NCBI GenBank assembly: GCA_030830145.1
Contig: JAURNO010000215.1
Coordinates: 1-10,102 of the forward strand
DNA: 10,102 nucleotides
From: Verrucomicrobiota bacterium
GTDB taxonomy: Bacteria; Verrucomicrobiota; Verrucomicrobiia; Opitutales; Seribacteraceae
Direction: 5' to 3'
Program-made: the position numbers and the translations under genes
Part shown: positions 1-6,490 of the stretch, one piece after another
How positions within the stretch are numbered: the stretch's first letter is position 1
Layout of the letters: each line of letters opens with the position of its first letter
The notes under the pieces: generated by a model
Databases searched by the model: none
What the model was told of the DNA's origin: nothing
What the model saw: only the letters and a program-made list of their open reading frames with translations

Positions 1-1531
1 CATCTACGCAAATCTCAGTCTTGCGCTCGCGACCTTTGCCATACTTTTTCTTCAATTCCTTGAAATATCGAATGGCGTAACGTGTAAGTTGAGCCAAATT
101 GGCCTCCACTTCACTGATCTCATCCTCGAACCCTCTGATTTGTTCATCGGCTCGGAAAGAATCGTATTTAGAGATCCGCTTGATTTTGATTTCAAGCAAG
201 CGAACGATGTCGTCCTCGCTGACCGCTCTCCTCAAGGACTTGACATAAGGCTTAAGACCCTTGTCTACCGCTGAAATGACCCCTTCCCAAGTTTCTTCCT
301 TTTCGATATCCCGATAAATTCTCTTTTCGATAAAGATTTTCTCAAGGGATGCAAAATGCCATTTCTCCTGTAGTTCCCCAAGCTTGATCTCCAATTCCAG
401 ACGAAGGGTCTCTCGGGTCAATTCGGCAGCTGACTTGACCAAATCATTAACCGAAAGAAATTGGGGATGATTGTCTTTGATGATGCAAGCGTTGGGAGCA
501 AGACTCACCTCGCAATCAGTAAAGGCATACAGACCGGGCAATGAATCCTCAGCCGATATCGTCGAAGGCAAATGAACGAGAATCTCAACAAACTCGGAAG
601 TGTTGTCCTCAATCTTGGATACCTTAATTTTATTTTTGTCATTCGCCGACAAAATCGAGTCGATCAGACTGGTCGTAGTGGTCCCGTAGGGGATTTCCGT
701 AATCTTCAGGAGATGCTTTTTAACCTGCTCGATTCGGGCCCTCACTCGAACCCGCCCCCCGCGAGCACCCCCATTGTAATCGGTACAATCAGCGATCCCC
801 GCTTGAAGAAAATCAGGTAGCAGGTCGATCGGGTTGTTCCTCAAGGCATCGACCATCGCATCCAATATTTCGATAAAGTTGTGCGGAAGAATCTTGGTCG
901 ACAATCCTACGGCAATGCCTTCGGCTCCCTGAGCAAGCAAGAGAGGAAACTTAACGGGAAAAGTGACTGGTTCTTTGTTTCTCCCGTCATAGGAAGACAG
1001 CCAGGTCGTAACCTTCGGGCTGAAGATCACCTCAAGGGCGAAGGGAGTGAGTCGAGCTTCAATGTAACGAGGTGCGGCAGCCGAATCTCCAGTTAGAATA
1101 TTACCCCAATTACCTTGCGTATCAATGAGCAAGTCCTTTTGCCCCAATTGGATCATGGCATCCCCGATCGATGCATCTCCATGGGGATGATACTTCATGG
1201 TATTGCCAATGACGTTTGCGACCTTGTTGTAACGCCCATCCTCCAATTCTCTCATTGAATGAAGAATACGCCGCTGCACGGGCTTCAACCCATCATCGGC
1301 ATGAGGGACCGCTCTTTCAAGGATGACGTAGGAAGCATAATCGAGAAACCAATCTCCATACATGTCATCAACGTAAATCGCGTCGTCATCTTCCCTGTCA
1401 TCGCCATTTCCCGAACCCAATCTTTCAGGGTCGAAACGACGCTTGGGTGCTTCGGCTTCAGCGGAAACAGGTGAGTGTTTCTCCTCGTTCTCTTTCCTTT
1501 CCTCCCCGGAGCTTTCCTTCTCTTCGGTCAT
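1..1531 (-). CDS. parC: DNA topoisomerase IV subunit A (ParC/GyrA family), 3' end off window
   Basis: Breakage-reunion subunit of a type IIA topoisomerase: with ParE it cuts both DNA strands, passes another duplex through and reseals, which decatenates and relaxes chromosomes. I translated the minus strand from ATG 1531-1529; it stays open to the left edge (510 codons visible). After an acidic, poorly conserved leader (residues 1-55) the conserved core starts at MYGDWFLDYASYVILERAVP (57-76). The winged-helix CAP motif KYHPHGDASIGDAM is at 113-126, and the catalytic tyrosine is Tyr156 in AAPRYIEARL. The tower and coiled-coil regions follow; the C-terminal part lies outside. The start is 15 bp after the parE stop with no visible Shine-Dalgarno, so translation is probably coupled to parE. 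The wording of the motifs resembles Bacteroidetes-type ParC more than housekeeping GyrA. The GyrA Ser83 equivalent is Ala120. The family is certain; the ParC rather than GyrA name is likely. Confidence 0.93.
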   Translation of the reverse strand, partial: MTEEKESSGEERKENEEKHSPVSAEAEAPKRRFDPERLGSGNGDDREDDDAIYVDDMYGDWFLDYASYVILERAVPHADDGLKPVQRRILHSMRELEDGRYNKVANVIGNTMKYHPHGDASIGDAMIQLGQKDLLIDTQGNWGNILTGDSAAAPRYIEARLTPFALEVIFSPKVTTWLSSYDGRNKEPVTFPVKFPLLLAQGAEGIAVGLSTKILPHNFIEILDAMVDALRNNPIDLLPDFLQAGIADCTDYNGGARGGRVRVRARIEQVKKHLLKITEIPYGTTTTSLIDSILSANDKNKIKVSKIEDNTSEFVEILVHLPSTISAEDSLPGLYAFTDCEVSLAPNACIIKDNHPQFLSVNDLVKSAAELTRETLRLELEIKLGELQEKWHFASLEKIFIEKRIYRDIEKEETWEGVISAVDKGLKPYVKSLRRAVSEDDIVRLLEIKIKRISKYDSFRADEQIRGFEDEISEVEANLAQLTRYAIRYFKELKKKYGKGRERKTEICVD

Positions 1532-1546
1532 TGGGCAAAAATAAAG

Positions 1547-3463
1547 TTAGGCAGCCTCGCTGTCATCGACTGGCTCGCTGTCATTGCCTTTGTCTTCAAG
1601 GGCTTCATCAGCACCCTCGTCATCCCCCGCAATATCGTGCTCGAACCGTAAATTCCGAATAATGTACTCCTGACGGTCAGGGGTGTTCTTGCCCATGAAG
1701 AACTTGAGCATTTCCTTGATCGACTCGTGAGCGTCGATCTTTACGGGATCCAAGCGAATATCATCACCGATGAAATGCTTGAACTCGTCCGGTGAAATCT
1801 CACCCAATCCCTTGAATCGGGTGATCTCCGGGTTTTTACCCAAAGTCTTGATGGCAGCCTCTCGCTCGGCATCATCATAGCAATAAAAAGTCTTCTTCTT
1901 GTTACGGACCCGGAACAGAGGAGTTTGGAGGACAAACAAGTGTCCCTGCCTGATCAACTCGGGAAAAAACTGGAGGAAAAAAGTTATGAGCAGAAGCCGG
2001 ATATGCATCCCGTCGACATCCGCATCCGTGGCAATGACAACTTGATTATACCGTAAGTCTTCCAAGTCCTCCTCAATTCCCAGAGCCGCTTGAATCAAAT
2101 TGAACTCTTCGTTCTCGTACACGACCTTTCGAGTCAAACCGAACGAATTAAGAGGTTTGCCCTTGAGGCTGAAGACACCTTGTCGTTGCACGTCGCGGGC
2201 CTTGGTGATCGAACCGCTCGCCGAATCTCCTTCCGTGATGAAAAGGGTGCTCTTGAAACGGTTCTTGTCCTTGGTGTTCAAGTGAACGCGACAATCTCGG
2301 AGTTTCCGGTTATGAACCTTGCTTTTCTTGGCTCGTTCACGGGCAATTTTCTGAATGCCTTTAAGTTCCTTGCGCTCACGCTCACTGCGCTGAATCTTCT
2401 CAAGCAGAGCCTCCGCCGTCTGAGGGTTCTTGTGGAGATAATTATCTAGCTTCTCCTTGAGAAAATTTCCGATGAAGAGGCGAATGGATTCGCCATCCGG
2501 GGCAACGGTCAGGGAACCGAGTTTAGTTTTGGTTTGAGACTCGAACACCGGTTCCTGTACCTTGACGCTGATTGCCGCGACTAATCCGCCCCGTATATCG
2601 GGGGCATCAAAATTCTTTTTGGTAAACTCACGGACCGTTTTGACCATGGCTTCACGAAAAGCCGCTTGATGAGTCCCCCCCTGAGTCGTGTGCTGTCCAT
2701 TGACGAACGAAAAGTAATCTTCCCCGTATTGCTCGATATGCGTAAAGGCGACCTCGATGTCCTGACCTTCGATATGAATGATCGGATAGAGCGGCTCCTC
2801 TGAAAGGTTTTCATTAAGAAGATCTTTCAAGCCATCTTTGGAGCGGAAACGCTTGCCGTTGTAAACGATGCTCAAGCCCCTGTTCAGGTAAGAATAGTAG
2901 CGTAACATTCGTTCTACGTATTCATTCCTGTAGCGATACTTTTTGAACATCTCCGGATCAGGAACGAACGTTATCAAAGTACCGTTCTCCTCTTGGCTTG
3001 ATTTGTTCTTCTTGTCCACGGACTTGGGTTCTCCGCAGGAATACTCGATACGTCGCGTCTCGTTTTCCCTGAAAGACTGAATATCGAACTCGGAGGACAA
3101 CGCATTGACGGCTTTGATCCCGACTCCGTTTAGGCCTACGGATTTCTTGAACGCCTCGGAGTCGTATTTTGCCCCGGTGTTGATTTTGGACGAACAATCA
3201 AGCAGTTTTTCCAACGGGATTCCCCGCCCGTGATCACGCACCTCGACCCTTTGCCCATCCGATACGACATCGATCTGCTTCCCGAAACCCATGACGAACT
3301 CGTCGATGCAATTGTCCAAGACTTCCTTGAGCAAAACGTAAATGCCGTCGTCCTCGGAAGAACCGTCCCCGAGTTTACCAATATACATGCCTGGCCGGAG
3401 ACGTATGTGCTCCTTCCAATCAAGCGACTTTATGGCATCCGCCGTATAATTATGATCCGCCAT
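1547..3463 (-). CDS. parE: DNA topoisomerase IV subunit B (ParE/GyrB family)
   Basis: ATPase subunit of the type IIA topoisomerase, the partner of the ParC encoded directly downstream. The GHKL ATPase domain shows the N-box with Glu47, Asp50 and Asn51, the Asp77-x-Gly79-x-Gly81 loop, a glycine-rich [10 protein letters not shown] segment at 111-120 and the transducer lysines in QTKTKLGS (310-317). The Toprim metal site has EGDSASG (411-417) and DADVDG (480-485). The C-terminal signature RFKGLGEIS (549-557) and MGKNTPDRQ (590-598) is complete. At 638 aa it has the ParE length and lacks the insert of proteobacterial GyrB. Residues 608-638 are a strongly acidic tail. The ATG at 3463-3461 fits the usual N-terminus ([20 protein letters not shown], 13-32); a G-rich AGGGGG lies only 2 nt upstream, an unusually short spacing. 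The sequence closely resembles Bacteroidetes ParE, so a second, true GyrB elsewhere in the genome is expected (inference). Confidence 0.95.
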   Translation of the reverse strand: MADHNYTADAIKSLDWKEHIRLRPGMYIGKLGDGSSEDDGIYVLLKEVLDNCIDEFVMGFGKQIDVVSDGQRVEVRDHGRGIPLEKLLDCSSKINTGAKYDSEAFKKSVGLNGVGIKAVNALSSEFDIQSFRENETRRIEYSCGEPKSVDKKNKSSQEENGTLITFVPDPEMFKKYRYRNEYVERMLRYYSYLNRGLSIVYNGKRFRSKDGLKDLLNENLSEEPLYPIIHIEGQDIEVAFTHIEQYGEDYFSFVNGQHTTQGGTHQAAFREAMVKTVREFTKKNFDAPDIRGGLVAAISVKVQEPVFESQTKTKLGSLTVAPDGESIRLFIGNFLKEKLDNYLHKNPQTAEALLEKIQRSERERKELKGIQKIARERAKKSKVHNRKLRDCRVHLNTKDKNRFKSTLFITEGDSASGSITKARDVQRQGVFSLKGKPLNSFGLTRKVVYENEEFNLIQAALGIEEDLEDLRYNQVVIATDADVDGMHIRLLLITFFLQFFPELIRQGHLFVLQTPLFRVRNKKKTFYCYDDAEREAAIKTLGKNPEITRFKGLGEISPDEFKHFIGDDIRLDPVKIDAHESIKEMLKFFMGKNTPDRQEYIIRNLRFEHDIAGDDEGADEALEDKGNDSEPVDDSEAA

Positions 3464-3593
3464 TACCCCCTATAATCCGTTCCACACCTAACTTATTAGA
3501 AACCCTGACAAATTTGTCCACATGAAAAATTCACGACAATCGAAAAAAACTTGCAAATTTCTTTTCAATCAAAAGGTTTCAACATGAAAAACC
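3464..3593. promoter_or_regulatory. Divergent AT-rich intergenic region between parE and the EI24-like gene
   Basis: This is the only sizeable non-coding stretch in the window and must hold the promoters for parE-parC (leftward) and the EI24-like gene (rightward). On the minus strand a TCTAAT hexamer at 3500-3495 resembles a -10 box about 30 nt before the parE ATG, but no good -35 sits at the right distance. TGGACA, further upstream, would give only a 14-nt spacer. On the plus strand CTGACA at 3505-3510 looks like a -35 without a convincing -10. Promoter positions are therefore not resolved. Verrucomicrobial promoters may not follow the E. coli consensus closely. Confidence 0.5.
3507..3518. 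promoter_or_regulatory. Perfect 12-bp palindrome, possible operator
   Basis: GACAAATTTGTC is an exact inverted repeat with no spacer, located mid-way in the divergent intergenic region, about 44 bp upstream of the parE start and 76 bp upstream of the EI24-like start. It overlaps hexamers resembling -35 boxes on both strands, which is where an operator for a dimeric regulator would act. Short AT-rich palindromes also arise by chance, and a single copy is seen, so the function is inference only. Confidence 0.3.
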
Positions 3594-3631
3594 ATGCTAA
3601 ACTCATACCTATTGGCCCTCGCCCAACTTAG
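3584..3631 (+). promoter_or_regulatory. Possible 15-codon leader ORF overlapping the EI24-like start
   Basis: An ATG at 3584 opens a 15-codon frame (MKNHAKLIPIGPRPT, stop TAG at 3629-3631) that overlaps the start of the membrane-protein gene in another frame. The best ribosome-binding sequence here, AAAAGG at 3571-3576, is spaced about 7 nt from this ATG but 17 nt from the real gene's ATG at 3594. Ribosomes may therefore load on the leader and reach 3594 by coupling or reinitiation. No homology is recognisable in the peptide, so it is regarded as a possible translational control element, not a gene. Confidence 0.25.
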
Positions 3632-4298
3632 AGATCCACGCATTCTCAAACCGCTTCTTTGGTCTACCCTGCTATCGATTGCATCCCTAATCGCATTGCT
3701 GATTTTGGGAACGAATGTGGTGGATTGGTTTTTCGAGTCCTTGGCGGAAAGCTCGACCGCCTGGATGGGAGACTGGGGTGACTGGATCAAGACGGCGGCC
3801 AAGTTTCTGGTTTCTTTTTTTTTATTGGCCGTTGCTTATTTCTTCTTCGGCTCAGTCCATGCGGCATACCTCGGACTTTTTCTTGATGGAATCGTCGAGG
3901 CGGTTCGTGACGAGCATTACCCGGAAGTGGAATTGAACCCACCGCCACCTTTTTTGAGATCAACGATCTCATCCGCTCGATTCGTGCTCATGACCTTGTC
4001 GGTAAACTTTCTCGTATCGCCTCTCTATCTTCTCGGTTGGTTCTTTCCCCCTATCGGACTCATCCTGCAAGTTTGGATCAATGGAATGTTACTCGGCAAA
4101 GAATACGGGCACCTGATCGCCGAAAGAATTCCTTCTGCTACCGACGCAAACAAGAAAGTCTATACCCGCTTCGGGATGCTGGCCGAAACCATATGGATGA
4201 TGCCGCTAATAAACTTCTCGGCCCCCGTACTCCTCTGCTCGGCAATCATGCACGACAGATTGAAGAAACCCGAAGAGAAGATTAGTTCTCGGGACTGA
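3594..4298 (+). CDS. EI24/CysZ-like multi-pass membrane protein
   Basis: Integral inner-membrane protein of 234 aa with an EI24 (CysZ-related) layout. Hydrophobic segments lie at about 20-40, 68-98 (probably one long or paired segment), 128-165 and 198-218. The amphipathic N-terminus LLALAQLRDPRILKPLLW (6-23), LDGIVEAVRDEHYP (97-110), NGMLLGKEYGHLIAERI (163-179) and the C-terminal MPLINFSAPVLLCSAIMH (203-220) match the usual EI24 pattern. E. coli CysZ mediates sulfate uptake, but most bacterial EI24 proteins have no proven substrate, and no cys genes are nearby. The start at 3594 is forced because an in-frame stop lies at 3585-3587. The gene diverges from parE and its last 17 bp overlap the convergent TPR gene. 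A run of nine T (3815-3823) lies in the second hydrophobic segment. Confidence 0.8.
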   Translation: MLNSYLLALAQLRDPRILKPLLWSTLLSIASLIALLILGTNVVDWFFESLAESSTAWMGDWGDWIKTAAKFLVSFFLLAVAYFFFGSVHAAYLGLFLDGIVEAVRDEHYPEVELNPPPPFLRSTISSARFVLMTLSVNFLVSPLYLLGWFFPPIGLILQVWINGMLLGKEYGHLIAERIPSATDANKKVYTRFGMLAETIWMMPLINFSAPVLLCSAIMHDRLKKPEEKISSRD

Positions 4299-5070
4299 CT
4301 TTTCCGCCCTTCGCGGGCTTACGCTCAATTTTCTCTTTGCTCAAGAAATAGTGAATTCTGGCGACTTGCCACATGTAGGTTCCAGTTGCCCGACCGTATG
4401 CATTCGCGGCTGCTTTACGGAGGTACGGCAACGCCTTCTGGCGGCCCTCGGTCAACTCCAGATAAATCCCGACATACAGAAAAGCATGAAAGAGAACCCT
4501 GGTTTCATAACGGCCCTCGAACGCTTTCTCCTCGATTACCGAAAAGACCTCCTCGGGGCGAAGCTTTCCCGCAAACATTTCGTACAACCAAGGGTAAGGA
4601 GGTCGGTCATCCTTCTCGTACTTAAGCAACCCCTTGCGAGCGGTCTTCAATCCACTCGCTTTGTACTGTGACATAAAACGCCAAATTCCGTTTTCACGAT
4701 CCACCTGATCATAATTGTGATAAATCTTGAATTGCCGAGCAGCCTTGTCGTATTCCTCCAAGTAATAATAGGCTATGCCCAACCTCCAATGGGAAACGTC
4801 CAGCTTAGGGTTCAGCTCGAGCATTTTTTCGTAATCTTTCCGAGCCCCCTCGAAGTTCCCGAGAAAAAGGCGAGCGTCTCCCCTGGCCGAATAGGCAGAC
4901 AAGTCCTCGGGATTGGTTTTCAATCGAAGAGAAGCCGCATTCTCCTGAGCGCTGTAACGGGCCTGAATTTCTTTCAGTTCGACTTCGGGTACGGCTTCTT
5001 GGCCTTGTATGCTTTGAGCAAAACCCACCAGGCAAAAAAACAATCGAAAAAGCCGAAATTCAAGTTTCAT
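4282..5070 (-). CDS. Secreted TPR-repeat protein
   Basis: 262-aa protein with an N-terminal signal peptide (hydrophobic FRLFFCLVGFAQS, likely cleavage near residue 23 after SIQGQ), so it is periplasmic or envelope-associated. Two recognisable tetratricopeptide repeats follow. The first, about 57-90, is LSAYSARGDARLFLGNFEGA plus an NP-containing helix; the second, about 91-124, contains WRLGIAYYYLEEYDKAARQF. The C-terminal half (125-250) is helical and probably holds degenerate repeats, for example RQKALPYLRKAAANAYGRA at 210-228. TPR domains bind other proteins; no catalytic motif is seen. The start overlaps the stop of the MORN-type gene by ATGA, marking it as the last gene of the five-gene operon. 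Its 3' end overlaps the convergent EI24-like gene by 17 bp. The partner is unknown; interaction with the other envelope proteins of the operon is inferred. Confidence 0.8.
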   Translation of the reverse strand: MKLEFRLFRLFFCLVGFAQSIQGQEAVPEVELKEIQARYSAQENAASLRLKTNPEDLSAYSARGDARLFLGNFEGARKDYEKMLELNPKLDVSHWRLGIAYYYLEEYDKAARQFKIYHNYDQVDRENGIWRFMSQYKASGLKTARKGLLKYEKDDRPPYPWLYEMFAGKLRPEEVFSVIEEKAFEGRYETRVLFHAFLYVGIYLELTEGRQKALPYLRKAAANAYGRATGTYMWQVARIHYFLSKEKIERKPAKGGKVSPEN

Positions 5071-5480
5071 TTGCCAAACTCATCCTTGAACAAATTCCCC
5101 CGAACCGAACCGTTTTCGTCCCATTCCTCAATCAAACCGTAAGCAGCTCCATCTTTTATCTTGGTTCTGGATTTCATTTTTCCTCCCGCGAAGTAGGAGA
5201 CGGCAGCTCCGTTAAAAGGTTCGCTTGAACCCGCTTCATACCACAAACCATCTTCCCGGTACTCGAGTTCTTTGTCCTGATCAGCTACGGTCATTCCCTC
5301 CACGGGATCGATTTGACGATCGGGTAGATTCAAGCCATCCGTCGAACAAGTCATGGGAAGAAAGATAATGGTTAAGCCTGCAAGAGCGAAGGCGCCAACC
5401 CACCAAAAAACGGGAGGAACCCGCTCCTTGAGAAGAAGATCTTTACCTTGAGGAGGGTCGGGAAATGGGTTTTTGGTCAT
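5067..5480 (-). CDS. Membrane-anchored MORN-type repeat protein
   Basis: 137-aa protein with a short charged N-terminus, one strongly hydrophobic segment (about 23-43, VPPVFWWVGAFALAGLTIIF) and a C-terminal region resembling the MORN_2/YwqK-type repeat. Residues 76-97 (EDGLWYEAGSSEPFNGAAVSY) and 98-124 (FAGGKMKSRTKIKDGAAYG, then EEWDENGSV) show the typical Gly-Leu-Trp-Tyr, Gly-Lys-Met-Lys and Trp-Asp-Glu-Asn-Gly pattern. Such repeats form beta-hairpin surfaces; a specific ligand cannot be named. Cys46 follows the hydrophobic stretch but PMTC is a poor lipobox, so a transmembrane anchor is more likely than a lipoprotein. The ATG lies 17 bp after the DUF4159 stop with no clear Shine-Dalgarno, and its stop overlaps the start of the TPR gene (ATGA). 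Confidence 0.7.
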   Translation of the reverse strand: MTKNPFPDPPQGKDLLLKERVPPVFWWVGAFALAGLTIIFLPMTCSTDGLNLPDRQIDPVEGMTVADQDKELEYREDGLWYEAGSSEPFNGAAVSYFAGGKMKSRTKIKDGAAYGLIEEWDENGSVRGNLFKDEFGK

Positions 5481-5497
5481 ATGCGAAAGCTGGTTGC

Positions 5498-6490
5498 TCA
5501 GTGAAGCAGTGCGTAAAGAAAAACATTCATTCCGAGCCTCGAATAAAATGCATGAGCATAATTACTGATCTCCTCTCCGGAATAATACTTGAAAATGCGC
5601 CACCTGCCATTCGGTTCCCGTACCCATGCCGGCCGATTCCCCACTTCCGAATAAATGACGTCCTTCAAACCATCCTCTCGGATCACTTCAAAGGTTCCAC
5701 CGTTAAAAGAAGCCAACTTCAGGTTTTCGTCGAAATTCTCCGCGGATTCCCGAATCCGAAAAGAAATCGGAGGAATCCAAGCACCGAACTCATCCTTGCC
5801 CCACCCCATCGCGCAAATGGGTGATGCCACGCAAGCCAAACGCCCCTTCACCTTCATCCCGACGAACGAATAAGTACCCTGGGGCCATTTTTCCTGTTCG
5901 ACGAACTTCAGCACCGTATCAGGCAAACGCTTTTGGTTTTGCTCGATCTTAAGGTCTTCGTTTTTTGGCAATCCCTTGAAGAAAGTACGGAAGAGATCAT
6001 GATTGCGGGGAAGCGGAACAAAGGCCTTTTCAGGAAAAACCTGAGTGAAAAGCTCTTTCACTTCGGGTCTCTCTTCCCAAGCTGCGTAACTATGTCCAAG
6101 GTCGGCCCCAAGAAAAGATGCCTTGATACCCGCATCAAGATAAACGAAACCACCCTGCTCCATGTAATGCCTGAGGGCATCTCTTTCTTCCTTGGGAAAT
6201 TCGAGATTAGGCTGTTCATCGCAATTGACGTATAGAATTGGGTTTTCAATCAATCTTTCATCGGTCAGAGAAGTAATGAAGAGAGGGTCCGTATCGAACT
6301 TGGCGAAAGTTTGCTGGTTCATCATCTTGAGCAAACTAGGCAAAGCATCTGGATAACGCCTCAGCGTATTTTCGGACCTCGTCAGTTGCATGATCCGAAT
6401 TCCGCCTCCCGGGACCCCCGGTTCGGCTTGCCCTACCAAAAAGTGACTGACTGAAAAAAGGAAAAAAAACGCAAGGCAACGAACAATCAT
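5498..6490 (-). CDS. Secreted DUF4159 domain protein
   Basis: 330-aa protein with a clear signal peptide (residues 1 to about 22, ending near VGQAEPG). The mature part has the DUF4159 layout. An N-terminal Arg/Tyr-rich segment (RYPDALPSLLKMMNQQT, 45-61) is followed by ENPILYVNCDEQ (82-93) and LRHYMEQGGFVYLDAG (106-121). The acidic/hydrophobic PEVKELFTQVFPEKAFVPLP (142-161) precedes the phrase HDLFRTFFKGLP (164-175), and the C-terminal end is YAHAFYSRLGMNVFLYALLH (311-330). DUF4159 has a ThuA/glutamine-amidotransferase-like alpha/beta fold, and no Cys-His catalytic triad is obvious here. Members commonly sit beside MoxR, DUF58 and VWA genes in Planctomycetes, Verrucomicrobia and Bacteroidetes; their function is not established. 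The start overlaps the HEAT gene stop (ATGA) and is preceded by a good AGGAG. Confidence 0.85.
   Translation of the reverse strand: MIVRCLAFFFLFSVSHFLVGQAEPGVPGGGIRIMQLTRSENTLRRYPDALPSLLKMMNQQTFAKFDTDPLFITSLTDERLIENPILYVNCDEQPNLEFPKEERDALRHYMEQGGFVYLDAGIKASFLGADLGHSYAAWEERPEVKELFTQVFPEKAFVPLPRNHDLFRTFFKGLPKNEDLKIEQNQKRLPDTVLKFVEQEKWPQGTYSFVGMKVKGRLACVASPICAMGWGKDEFGAWIPPISFRIRESAENFDENLKLASFNGGTFEVIREDGLKDVIYSEVGNRPAWVREPNGRWRIFKYYSGEEISNYAHAFYSRLGMNVFLYALLH

Noticed and set aside
3445..3476. Two TATAAT hexamers on the plus strand (3445-3450 and 3471-3476) as -10 boxes.
   Set aside because: No -35-like hexamer at suitable distance, and they lie over 100 bp from the plus-strand gene; the first is inside parE.
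4304..4318. GC-rich hairpin just after the EI24-like stop (CCGC/GCGG or GCCC/GGGC stem).
   Set aside because: The stem is only 4 bp, has no T tract after it on either strand, and lies within the TPR coding sequence; not a convincing terminator.
4717..5142. 141-codon plus-strand frame opposite the TPR and MORN-type genes.
   Set aside because: It crosses the junction of two well-supported minus-strand genes and shows no domain or signal; a shadow.
5067..5480. MORN-type protein as a YwqK-like antitoxin of a toxin-antitoxin pair.
   Set aside because: That database label attaches to many MORN_2 repeat proteins; here there is a membrane anchor and no toxin-like neighbour.
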